In this document: positions 54,460 through 61,690 of the stretch, one piece after another
Position numbering within the stretch: position 1 is the stretch's first letter
Layout: each line of letters starts with the position of its first letter
NCBI RefSeq assembly: GCF_026344005.1
Contig: NZ_JAPKNH010000001.1
Location: 310,001-374,000 of the forward strand
DNA from: Kaistia terrae
GTDB taxonomy: Bacteria; Pseudomonadota; Alphaproteobacteria; Rhizobiales; Kaistiaceae
Direction: 5' to 3'
Length of the DNA: 64,000 nt
Made by a program: the position numbers and the translations under genes
The notes under the pieces: generated by a model
Databases searched by the model: none
Told to the model about the DNA's origin: nothing
Seen by the model: only the letters and a program-made list of their open reading frames with translations

Positions 54460-54882
54460 ATGGCGATCGAACGCACCTTCTCGATGATCAAGCCCGACGC
54501 GACCCAGCGCAACCTGACCGGCAAGATCATCGCCAAGCTGGAAGACGCCGGCCTGCGCGTCGTCGCTTCCAAGCGCGTCTGGATGTCCCGCCAGCAGGCA
54601 GAGGGCTTCTACGCCGTTCACAAGGAGCGTCCCTTCTTCGGTGAGCTGGTCGAGACGATGACCGCTGGCCCGACCGTCGTTCAGGTTCTGGAAGGCGAAG
54701 GCGCCATCCTGAAGAACCGCGAAGTCATGGGCGCGACCAACCCGGCCAATGCCGACGCCGGCACGATCCGCAAGGAATTCGCCTTGTCGATCGGCGAGAA
54801 CTCGGTCCACGGTTCGGACGCTCCCGAGACCGCTGCCGAGGAAATCGCTTACTGGTTCTCGGGCATCGAGCTCGTCGGCTAA
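54460..54882 (+). CDS. ndk: Nucleoside diphosphate kinase
   Basis: Ndk equalises NTP pools through a phosphohistidine intermediate. The 140-residue product has [15 protein letters not shown] at the start and the active-site histidine in [13 protein letters not shown] (about residue 117). ATG 54460 is the standard start. A strong intrinsic terminator follows 25 bases after the stop. Confidence 0.97.
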   Translation: MAIERTFSMIKPDATQRNLTGKIIAKLEDAGLRVVASKRVWMSRQQAEGFYAVHKERPFFGELVETMTAGPTVVQVLEGEGAILKNREVMGATNPANADAGTIRKEFALSIGENSVHGSDAPETAAEEIAYWFSGIELVG

Positions 54883-54906
54883 TCAGCCGAACTTTTTGAC
54901 GATACG

Positions 54907-54940
54907 AAAATGGCCGGGCTTGTCCCGGCCATTTTTGTTT
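54907..54940 (+). terminator. Intrinsic terminator of ndk
   Basis: AAAATGGCCGGG-CTTGT-CCCGGCCATTTT forms a 12-bp perfect stem followed by TTGTTTT. Because the stem starts with AAAA it may also work for the convergent GST transcript, though a repeat lies between. Confidence 0.9.
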
Positions 54941-54955
54941 TCGGGGGTGCCGTCC

Positions 54956-55082
54956 TTCACCTCTCCCTGAGGGAGAGGTCGGCTCGAAGAGCCGGGTGAG
55001 GGTTTACGGCCTTGCCGGATAGTTTCCTAAACCATCACCCGCCGGCCTGCGGCCGTCGACCTCTCCCTCAGGGAGAGGTGAA
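54956..55082. repeat. Family A structured intergenic repeat, copy 6
   Basis: A complete copy between convergent ndk and GST, placed just after the ndk terminator. Mini-hairpins are CGGCTC-GAA-GAGCCG and GGCC-TGC-GGCC. The long-range pair has one mismatch (AAACCATCACCC). Confidence 0.9.
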
Positions 55083-55109
55083 GGAAGGACGGGAGGGCTC
55101 GTATTCGCC

Positions 55110-55730
55110 TCAGCTCAGCCCGATCATCACCGTCTTGCGATAGGCCGGCCGCTCGGTCAGTCGCGCGTACCACGCCGCGAGGTGCGGTAGGTCGGGGCGC
55201 TCGATCGGCATCTCGAACCAGGCATAGGCAAAGCAGCCGAGCGGGATGTCGCCCATGCCGAAGTTTTTGCCCGAAAGCCAAGGCTGATCTGCCAGCGTGC
55301 GGTCAACGAAGGCCAACAGGCCGGCGCATTTTAGGCGCCCCGCTTCGATCGCCGCCATGTCGCGCTTGTCCGCTGGCGTGCGGACCATGCCCCAAAACAG
55401 ATCGCGGAAAGGGCCGGCAAGGCTCGACGTCGCAAAATCCATCCAGCGATCGGCGCTGGCTCGCGCGGTCGGCTCTTCCGGCGAAAGCGTGCCGGGCGCA
55501 TATCGCCCCGAAAGATAGCGGACGATGGCGTTTGATTCCCACAGAACGAAATCGCCGTCGCGGATGGTGGGCACGAGGCCGTTCGGGTTCATGGCGCGAT
55601 AGGCAGGGTCGGCGGTCAACCCGAAGCTGCCGCCGGCGGGGATCCAGTCATAGGGGAGACCGGCTTCCTCGGCGCACCAGAGCACCTTCTTGACGTTGGT
55701 CGAGTTGTTGCGGCCCCAGATCGTCAGCAT
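55110..55730 (-). CDS. Glutathione S-transferase family protein
   Basis: The 206-residue product has the thioredoxin-like N-terminal domain (MLTIWGRNNSTNVKKVLWCAEE, then NPNGLVPTIRDGDFVLWES with the cis-Pro and the glutathione-binding ES pair) and the all-helical C-terminal domain (GDIPLGCFAYAWF). The Ser/Asn at the first helix (NNSTN) is the probable glutathione-activating position. The substrate is unknown. ATG 55730 follows AAAGGAA. Confidence 0.9.
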   Translation of the reverse strand: MLTIWGRNNSTNVKKVLWCAEEAGLPYDWIPAGGSFGLTADPAYRAMNPNGLVPTIRDGDFVLWESNAIVRYLSGRYAPGTLSPEEPTARASADRWMDFATSSLAGPFRDLFWGMVRTPADKRDMAAIEAGRLKCAGLLAFVDRTLADQPWLSGKNFGMGDIPLGCFAYAWFEMPIERPDLPHLAAWYARLTERPAYRKTVMIGLS

Positions 55731-55774
55731 CAAGCGTTCCTTTGCTACCGGCAGCGCCTCTTTGAACGGCGGCC

Positions 55775-56437
55775 TCAGATCTCGTCGAGAAACTCGTCAT
55801 AAAACCGGCGCAGCCGTGCCTGCCGGAGTTCGGCGAGTTGTGCGCCCGCCTGGGTTTGAAAACCGGCGGCGAGCTTGAACAGCTTGTTCTCGAAGTGATC
55901 GATGGCAAAGCTCTTATCGTCGAGCGGACGCCAGTTCGCCTCCGGATCGGCCGGATCATAGAGGCCGCTGCCCATCCTGCCGGCGATATAGAAACAGCGC
56001 GCGACGCCGATCATGCCGATGGCATCGAGCCGGTCGGCATCCTGCAAAATCCTGGCTTCCAGCGTCTCGGGCCGGATGGCTGCGGAAAAGCTGTGCGCTT
56101 CAATGGCATGGGCGACAGCGGCGATACGCGCTGCATCCCAACCGAGCTCGGCTAGAACCGCTTCCGCCTTGCGGGCGGCGAGGCGCGACGCCTGGGCGCG
56201 CATCGGGTCGTTCTTCTCGACCGTAACGCAGTCATGCAGCAGCGTGGCCGCAGCGACGATTTCCGACGCGCCGCCTTCCTTCGCCAGAATGGCGGCAGCG
56301 TTGTTCCAGACACGCTGCAGGTGGGCGACATCATGCGAGCCGTCATCGCTGGACGTCGCATGCGGCAGCAGCGCTTCGGCCAGCGCCTCATGCGGCGCGA
56401 AGGCGCCGTGGGAACGATGTAGAGGGGAGTGGTTCAA
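55775..56437 (-). CDS. HD domain-containing phosphohydrolase
   Basis: The 220-residue product carries the HD-domain metal ligands: SHDVAHLQRVW near residue 34, TLLHDCV near residue 66, HAIEAHSFS near 108 and ILQDADRLDAIG near 130. The pattern matches the YedJ-like group of small cytoplasmic HD phosphohydrolases, probably acting on nucleotides. The start is TTG 56437, overlapping the moaE stop by four bases (TTGA), with GGAAGA upstream; no ATG exists before the HD motif. It is thus coupled to moaE, but a link to molybdopterin is not established. Confidence 0.87.
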   Translation of the reverse strand: MNHSPLHRSHGAFAPHEALAEALLPHATSSDDGSHDVAHLQRVWNNAAAILAKEGGASEIVAAATLLHDCVTVEKNDPMRAQASRLAARKAEAVLAELGWDAARIAAVAHAIEAHSFSAAIRPETLEARILQDADRLDAIGMIGVARCFYIAGRMGSGLYDPADPEANWRPLDDKSFAIDHFENKLFKLAAGFQTQAGAQLAELRQARLRRFYDEFLDEI

Positions 56438-56898
56438 TCAGCCGTCTTCCAGCGCTCTTCGGCATCATCATCCGACCGCTTGGCCGAAACCCAGTTCACC
56501 GCACCGGCCGCCGTATGTTCCTTTTTCCAGAACGGGGCATGGGTCTTCAGGAAATCCATGATGAAGGCGGCCGACTCGAACGCGGCGTGCCGGTGCTTGG
56601 AGGCGGTGACCACAAGCACGATGACTTCGCCCGGCTTCACCTTGCCATGACGGTGCAAAATCGTGACGTCGGAGATATCCCACCGGCCAGCGGCCTGCTC
56701 GGCGATGCGGGTGACTTCCGCCTCTGCCATGCCCGGATAGTGCTCGAGCTCCAGCGCTTCGAGCCGTCCATCCTCGTCGCGGCAAAGGCCGGTGAAGGTA
56801 ACAACCGCGCCGATATCGCCGCGCCCCGCCGTTACGCGCTCCATTTCCGACGTGATGTCGAGAGGTTCCGAAACGATCGCAACGCGGACATGGGCCAT
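56434..56898 (-). CDS. moaE: Molybdopterin synthase catalytic subunit
   Basis: MoaE, with MoaD, inserts two sulfurs into precursor Z to make molybdopterin. The 154-residue product has the MoaE core: ALELEHYPGMAEAEVTRI, then VTILHRHGKVKPGEVIVLV, HRHAAFESAAFIMDFLK and the catalytic lysine region APFWKKE. It lies 7 bases after moaD, and its stop overlaps the HD gene. Confidence 0.95.
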   Translation of the reverse strand: MAHVRVAIVSEPLDITSEMERVTAGRGDIGAVVTFTGLCRDEDGRLEALELEHYPGMAEAEVTRIAEQAAGRWDISDVTILHRHGKVKPGEVIVLVVTASKHRHAAFESAAFIMDFLKTHAPFWKKEHTAAGAVNWVSAKRSDDDAEERWKTAD

Positions 56899-56905
56899 GG
56901 CGAAC

Positions 56906-57157
56906 TCAACCTCCGGTCATGGGGGGGAAGAAGGCGACTTCCCGGACGCCGGCAATTCGGGCGTCGTGATCCGCGTGGTCATGATCGAGGGCGACGCGGA
57001 TGGCATCCGGTTCGGCAAGGGCGGCGTCGTAGCCGTCGCCGCGTGTCTTGAGCCAGCCGAGCAGGTCGCCGACCGTCTCGACGCTCTTGGGCAGCTCCAC
57101 CGTTTCCTCCGCCGTGCCGATCCGCTCCCGGACCCAGGCGAAATAAACGAGCTTCAC
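56906..57157 (-). CDS. moaD: Molybdopterin synthase sulfur carrier subunit
   Basis: The 83-residue ubiquitin-like protein ends in the required Gly-Gly (FFPPMTGG), which becomes a thiocarboxylate. It starts at GTG 57157, overlapping the pgsA stop by four bases (GTGA). The pgsA-moaD-moaE order is common in alphaproteobacteria. Confidence 0.94.
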   Translation of the reverse strand: MKLVYFAWVRERIGTAEETVELPKSVETVGDLLGWLKTRGDGYDAALAEPDAIRVALDHDHADHDARIAGVREVAFFPPMTGG

Positions 57158-57765
57158 GTCTCTTCCTCCAGGATATGGCTGAGGCCGGCCCGGAAATAGT
57201 CATAGCCGGTGTAGAGCGTGACGATGGCCGAAATCCAGAGCAGCACGATGCCGATCGTCGTGGCGTAGGCGAAATAGGCGTCGCCGGCCGGGCCTGCGAG
57301 CAGGAAGGCGATCGAGACCATCTGCAGCGCGGTCTTCCACTTGGCGAGACGCGATACCGGCACGCTGACGCGCAGCTCGGCCAGATATTCGCGCAGTCCA
57401 GAGACAAGGATCTCGCGGGAGAGGATGATCAGCGCAGCCCAAAGCGACAGCCCGCCGATGGTGCGCTCAAACACCAGGGCCAGGAGGCAGGCGGAGACGA
57501 GCAACTTGTCGGCGATCGGATCCAGCATGCGGCCGAGCGAGGATTGCTGCTTCCATATCCGCGCCAGATAGCCGTCGAGATAGTCGGTCACGCTGGCGAT
57601 GATGAAGAGCGACAGCGCGATCCAGCGCCACGAATCCTTGCCGCCGACCACGCAGAAGACGACGAGTGGCACCGCCAGAATGCGGGCATAGGTCAGGATG
57701 TTCGGAAGCGAAAGCAGAAGCGCCCGCTGCGGCCGTCTGACGTCGAAGGTGCGAAGTTCGCTCAT
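57154..57765 (-). CDS. pgsA: CDP-diacylglycerol-glycerol-3-phosphate 3-phosphatidyltransferase
   Basis: PgsA makes phosphatidylglycerol phosphate, the precursor of phosphatidylglycerol and cardiolipin. The 203-residue membrane protein has LPNILTYARI near its start and the full CDP-alcohol phosphotransferase motif D-G-x2-A-R-x8-G-x3-D-x3-D, visible as DGYLAR then GRMLDPIADK near residues 64-86. Several membrane helices follow. It is the first gene of the pgsA-moaD-moaE-HD unit. Confidence 0.95.
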   Translation of the reverse strand: MSELRTFDVRRPQRALLLSLPNILTYARILAVPLVVFCVVGGKDSWRWIALSLFIIASVTDYLDGYLARIWKQQSSLGRMLDPIADKLLVSACLLALVFERTIGGLSLWAALIILSREILVSGLREYLAELRVSVPVSRLAKWKTALQMVSIAFLLAGPAGDAYFAYATTIGIVLLWISAIVTLYTGYDYFRAGLSHILEEET

Positions 57766-57973
57766 ATCTGTCCTGAACCCTCTCCATCATATTGCATCCG
57801 GACCATGCCCTGCCAAGGTGGCGGGACAAGATTGGCGCTCGGTTGCATTGCCGGGAGAGGCAATCGCGGGGAATCGCGTACATGATATCGCGTAGCGCGA
57901 CGATTGCGCCACCTTGGAAGCATTCAACTAGGTGTAGCCGCGGCTTGTGGCAACGTTTGGACGGGGAATAAGC

Positions 57974-58339
57974 ATGCGGGCCTGGATCGATCATTTCTTC
58001 AAGGCGCTGCGTTGGTCGGGCGCCGGCATGGCCGTGCTGTTCAAGGGCGAGATGGCCTCGCGCATGGAACTGGCAGCCGGCGCTGCCGGCCTCCTCTGGA
58101 TTGTCGTGATCGGGCGGTCCATGGCTGAAATCGGCGTGTTTCTCGGTCTCGCTTTCGCCTCGCTCGCCGTCGAGGCGCTGAACACGGCGATCGAGGAGAT
58201 CGTCGATCGCGTCTCGCCCGAACAATCCGAGTTTGCCCGCCGCGCCAAGGATCTTGGATCAGCTGCAGTCATGTTCATGCTGACGGGAACGGGGCTGTAT
58301 GTTCTGCTGCTGACCATCGCTTCGGCGCTTGGCAGGTGA
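57974..58339 (+). CDS. dgkA: Diacylglycerol kinase
   Basis: The 121-residue protein has three membrane helices and the DgkA signature EALNTAIEEIVDRVSPE near residue 71, with an upstream Glu in FKGEMASRMEL. It recycles diacylglycerol released by periplasmic glucan or LPS modification. GGGGAATA lies before ATG 57974. It is divergent from pgsA. Confidence 0.92.
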   Translation: MRAWIDHFFKALRWSGAGMAVLFKGEMASRMELAAGAAGLLWIVVIGRSMAEIGVFLGLAFASLAVEALNTAIEEIVDRVSPEQSEFARRAKDLGSAAVMFMLTGTGLYVLLLTIASALGR

Positions 58340-58432
58340 ACCGTTGTCGCGGGGGCTGGGCGGTGCGGCTTGGCAGGAAGGCAACGCCCCGCTATGTCTC
58401 CGTCGAATGCTTATTGATTTGAAGGCTCCATC

Positions 58433-58687
58433 ATGACCGACACGCTGCCCGACCGTCTTTCCAACGACCCGAAGAGCCCCTTCCATGACGAGGCGCTGCT
58501 CGAGCGCGGCATCGGCATCCGTTTCAACGGCACCGAGAAGACCAATGTCGAGGAATATTGCGTCAGCGAAGGCTGGGTCCGCGTTGCCGCCGGCAAGGCT
58601 CGCGACCGTTTCGGCAACCCGCTGACGATCAAGCTCAAGGGCGTGGTCGAAGCCTATCTGCGCGACGACACGGAAGACGCCGGCTGA
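58433..58687 (+). CDS. DUF3297 family protein
   Basis: The 84-residue acidic protein begins MTDTLPDRLSNDPKSPFHDE, and then has GIRFNGTEKTNVEEYCVSEGWVR, as in DUF3297 proteins of proteobacteria. Function unknown; it is cytoplasmic and single-domain. A family A repeat follows its stop. Confidence 0.88.
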   Translation: MTDTLPDRLSNDPKSPFHDEALLERGIGIRFNGTEKTNVEEYCVSEGWVRVAAGKARDRFGNPLTIKLKGVVEAYLRDDTEDAG

Positions 58688-58704
58688 GGCGGGTTTGCCC
58701 TTCC

Positions 58705-58830
58705 TTCACCTCTCGCCTCACGGGAGAGGTCGGCTCGAAGAGCCGGGTGAGGGTTTAGGAAACCACCCGGTGAGGGCGTAAACCCTCACCCGCCGGCCCT
58801 TGGCCGTCGACCTCTCCCTCAGGGAGAGGT
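58705..58830. repeat. Family A structured intergenic repeat, copy 7
   Basis: A copy between convergent DUF3297 and trhO. The left arm has changed (CCTCTCGCCTCACGGGAGAGG), but pairing of its outer bases is kept. Mini-hairpins are CGGCTC-GAA-GAGCCG and GGCC-CTT-GGCC. The right end comes within about 15 bases of the trhO stop. Confidence 0.88.
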
Positions 58831-58842
58831 CAGAACAGCGTG

Positions 58843-59619
58843 TTATTCCATACCCTTGGGCGTCTCGCCTTCGCCGTCCTCGTCGATGGGCGCGCGCTCT
58901 GCCAGACCATGGCCAAGCGCGACACGCTCGTCGAACACGAAGCACTCTCCCTGCCAGAGGCTTTCCTCGGCCGGGATTGTCTCGAGATATTTGAGGATGC
59001 CGCCCTTGAGGTGGAATACCTCCGCGAAGCCCTGCGACAGCAGGTAGGAACTCGCCTTCTCGCAACGGATGCCTCCGGTGCAGAACATGGCGACCTTCTT
59101 GTTCTTGTCCGGGTCGAGCGTGCGGCTGACGAAATCCGGGAACTGCGAGAATTTTCTCGTTTCCGGATCCAGTGCGCCCTCGAAGGTGCCCATCTTCACT
59201 TCGAAGCGGTTGCGTGTATCGAGAACGACGACGTCGGGATCCGAGATCAGCGCGTTCCAGTCCTCGGCCGCCACATAGGTGCCGACCTGCCGGGTCGGGT
59301 CGACCTGCGGCTGCAACAGCGTGACGATTTCCTTCTTCAGGCGGACCTTCATCCGCTTGAACGGCATCGCTGTCGCGCCGGAATATTTGAGTTCGAGATT
59401 ATCGAGCCGGCCGCCGAACAACGTGCCGGTCGTCATCTCGGCAATCACCGCCTCGATCCCTTCGTCCAAGCCGGCAATGGTGCCGTTTATCCCTTCCGGG
59501 GAAAGCAGCAGCGTGCCGCGAATCCCGTGCGTCGCACAGAGTTCGATCAGCGGCGCACGCAACGCCTCGAAATCGGGAAATGCTGCGAATTGATAAAGGG
59601 CGGCAACCTTGTATGTCAT
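58843..59619 (-). CDS. trhO: tRNA uridine(34) hydroxylase TrhO (YceA/rhodanese)
   Basis: TrhO hydroxylates U34 of certain tRNAs, an oxygen-dependent step to 5-methoxy- or carboxymethoxyuridine. The 258-residue product has the N-terminal acylphosphatase-like domain ([20 protein letters not shown], then [16 protein letters not shown]) and a rhodanese domain with the active cysteine in [11 protein letters not shown] near residue 180. ATG 59619 gives [11 protein letters not shown], the family start; GTG 59637 would add six residues. Confidence 0.93.
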   Translation of the reverse strand: MTYKVAALYQFAAFPDFEALRAPLIELCATHGIRGTLLLSPEGINGTIAGLDEGIEAVIAEMTTGTLFGGRLDNLELKYSGATAMPFKRMKVRLKKEIVTLLQPQVDPTRQVGTYVAAEDWNALISDPDVVVLDTRNRFEVKMGTFEGALDPETRKFSQFPDFVSRTLDPDKNKKVAMFCTGGIRCEKASSYLLSQGFAEVFHLKGGILKYLETIPAEESLWQGECFVFDERVALGHGLAERAPIDEDGEGETPKGME

Positions 59620-59758
59620 GCGGCGAGCCAATAACACGATGCCGCGAATGACGAAATTGAAAGAATGACGCGGCCGCCCCTAAACATCTTCCCTTGCCGT
59701 TCCTACATGGCCTCCTGAGGGCCCTAAAGGGCTCGCTATCTCACAAAAGGGAAGAGAC

Positions 59759-60808
59759 ATGATTTTCGGCAAGCGCACACCGGCTTTTCTGGCGATGATT
59801 GGCATCGCCACGGCGATGAGCTTCGCTATAGTGGCCGACGCGGATGCGCGTCGTGGCGGCAGTTTTGGTAGCCGCGGCTCGCGCACCTTCCAGGCTCCTG
59901 CTGCCACCCAGACTGCCCCGAACGCCGCCCAGCCGGTGCAGCGCTCGATGACGCAGCCGTCGGCAGCCCAGTCCACCAACGCCGCGAACCCGGGTGCTGC
60001 CGCGCAGGCTTCGCGCCCCGGCTTCCTCGGTGGTCTCGGTGGATCGATGCTCGGCGGCCTGATGGTCGGCGGCCTGATCGGCATGTTGATGGGCAACGGA
60101 CTCGGCGGAATGGCCGGCGCTTTCGGCTTTATCCTGCAGTTCGCGCTGCTCGCCATCGCCGCGATGTTCCTGTTCCGCTTCTTCGCCAACCGCAATCGCT
60201 CGGCGGGTGCCGGTGCGGCTCCGGCCGGTATGCCTCGCGGCATGATGCCGGACGCGCCTTCGGCCAATACGCCTGCCGCGAAGACGTCTGACGCTCCGCG
60301 CAGCGGTCTTGGCGCCGGCCTTGGCGGCTTCGGTGGTCTCGGCGGCTTTGGTTCGGGCGCCAAGGCACCCCCGCGCCCTGCCAACGCCATGAACGCCAAT
60401 GACGAAGTCGGCATCACCGGCGGCGACCTCGAGGACTTCCAGCAGCTGCTGGACGACGTGCAGGGCGCTTTCGGTCGCGAGGACTATGCGGCTCTGCGGT
60501 TGCGCACGACGCCGGAAATCATGTCCTACCTCTCCGAGGAAATGAGCCAGAACGCCACCAACGGCCAGCGCAATGACGTCACCGACGTCAAGCTGCTGCA
60601 GGGCGATCTTGCCGAGGCCTGGAGCGAGGACGGCACCGACTACGCCACCGTGGCCATGCGCTACGAGAGCCGCGATGTCATGCGCGACCGGGCGACCGGT
60701 GCAGTGGTTTCGGGTGATGCCGACGCCGTGACGGAGACGACCGAACTCTGGACGTTCTCTCGTGAGCCTGGCGCCGAATGGAAGGTCTCGGCTATCCAGG
60801 AGACCTGA
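59759..60808 (+). CDS. Tim44-like domain membrane protein
   Basis: The 349-residue product has an N-terminal export or anchor segment (1-30, ending VADADA), an Arg/Gly/Ser- and Ala/Gln-rich linker, a glycine-rich hydrophobic hairpin with a membrane helix (about 90-140, GGLMVGGLIGMLMGNGLGG), a second low-complexity stretch (GLGGFGGLGGFGSG), and a C-terminal Tim44/MRPL45-like domain (from about residue 210) with NTF2-like fold. Alphaproteobacterial Tim44 relatives are thought to bind membranes or lipids; the function is unclear. GGGAAGAG precedes the start and an intrinsic terminator follows. Confidence 0.86.
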   Translation: MIFGKRTPAFLAMIGIATAMSFAIVADADARRGGSFGSRGSRTFQAPAATQTAPNAAQPVQRSMTQPSAAQSTNAANPGAAAQASRPGFLGGLGGSMLGGLMVGGLIGMLMGNGLGGMAGAFGFILQFALLAIAAMFLFRFFANRNRSAGAGAAPAGMPRGMMPDAPSANTPAAKTSDAPRSGLGAGLGGFGGLGGFGSGAKAPPRPANAMNANDEVGITGGDLEDFQQLLDDVQGAFGREDYAALRLRTTPEIMSYLSEEMSQNATNGQRNDVTDVKLLQGDLAEAWSEDGTDYATVAMRYESRDVMRDRATGAVVSGDADAVTETTELWTFSREPGAEWKVSAIQET

Positions 60809-60839
60809 TCCGGCCGCGACGTCTGATTTGAGGTAACGT

Positions 60840-60872
60840 AGCGGGTCGGCATCTGCCGGCCCGCTATTTTTT
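60840..60872 (+). terminator. Intrinsic terminator after Tim44-like gene
   Basis: AGCGGG-T-CGGC-ATCT-GCCG-G-CCCGCT forms a stem with one internal mismatch, followed by ATTTTTTC. It lies between the Tim44-like and HAD genes. Confidence 0.85.
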
Positions 60873-60899
60873 CATCGATCGTTTGCCCATGGAATTCCA

Positions 60900-61610
60900 A
60901 TGTCGTCTCGCACCCCCTCGCTGACCGCTATCGGTTTCGATGCCGATGACACGCTCTGGCAAAATGAGCAGTTCTATCGGCTGACCGAGCAGCGCTTTCT
61001 CGACCTGCTGGCCGAGCATGGCGATCGCGAGGATATCGCTCGCCGGCTGAACGAGGCCGAGCGGCGCAACCTCAAGCTCTATGGCTTCGGCATCAAGGGC
61101 TTCACCCTGTCGATGGTCGAGACGGCGATCGAACTGACGGAAGGCCAGATTCCGGCGACCGCGATCAGCGAGATCCTCGCCGCGGGCCGGGACATGCTGG
61201 TCCATCCTGTCGAGACGTTGCCGCATGTGCGCGAGACGCTGGAGCAACTCTCCGGCCAGTATCGGCTGATCCTGATCACCAAGGGCGATCTGTTCGACCA
61301 GGAGCGCAAGCTTGCCGCATCCGGGCTTGGCGAGCTGTTCAACGCCGTCGAGATCGTCAGCGACAAGAACGCCTCGACCTATCAGCGCATTTTCACCCGC
61401 CATGCGGACGGTCCGGCGCACAGCATGATGGTCGGCAATTCGCTGAAGTCAGACATCGTTCCGGCGATCGAAGCGGGAAGCTGGGGTGTCTATGTCCCGC
61501 ACGACCTAACCTGGTCGTTTGAGCATGTCGAAGCTCCGGTCGGCGCGCCGCGTTTTCGCGAGGTGCCGCATCTGGGCGAGCTTCTTTCGCTGCTCTCGAA
61601 ACTCGACTGA
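60900..61610 (+). CDS. HAD family hydrolase
   Basis: The 236-residue product shows the haloacid dehalogenase motifs: I, GFDADDTLW at residues 12-20; II, ILITKGD near residue 123; III, the lysine in SDKNAS; and IV, MVGNSLKSDIVPA near residue 178. The alpha-helical cap lies after motif I (C1 type). Likely a small-molecule phosphatase; the substrate is unknown. A terminator follows. Confidence 0.9.
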   Translation: MSSRTPSLTAIGFDADDTLWQNEQFYRLTEQRFLDLLAEHGDREDIARRLNEAERRNLKLYGFGIKGFTLSMVETAIELTEGQIPATAISEILAAGRDMLVHPVETLPHVRETLEQLSGQYRLILITKGDLFDQERKLAASGLGELFNAVEIVSDKNASTYQRIFTRHADGPAHSMMVGNSLKSDIVPAIEAGSWGVYVPHDLTWSFEHVEAPVGAPRFREVPHLGELLSLLSKLD

Positions 61611-61635
61611 AACGACCCGATTGGATGTCCGCATG

Positions 61636-61675
61636 AAGAGGGCGAGGCAGTCGATGCCTCGCCCTTTTCATTTTT
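61636..61675 (+). terminator. Intrinsic terminator after HAD gene
   Basis: GGGCGAGGCA-GTCGA-TGCCTCGCCC is a perfect 10-bp stem followed by TTTTCATTTTT. It separates the HAD gene from the convergent DUF1254 gene, which has a much weaker T-run on its side. Confidence 0.88.
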
Positions 61676-61690
61676 GCGGGTGGTGGCGCG

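Noticed and set aside
1723-58830. CRISPR array or insertion sequences made of the repeated segments
   Set aside because: The repeats are single, dispersed copies with internal pairing, no regular spacers and no transposase or cas gene.
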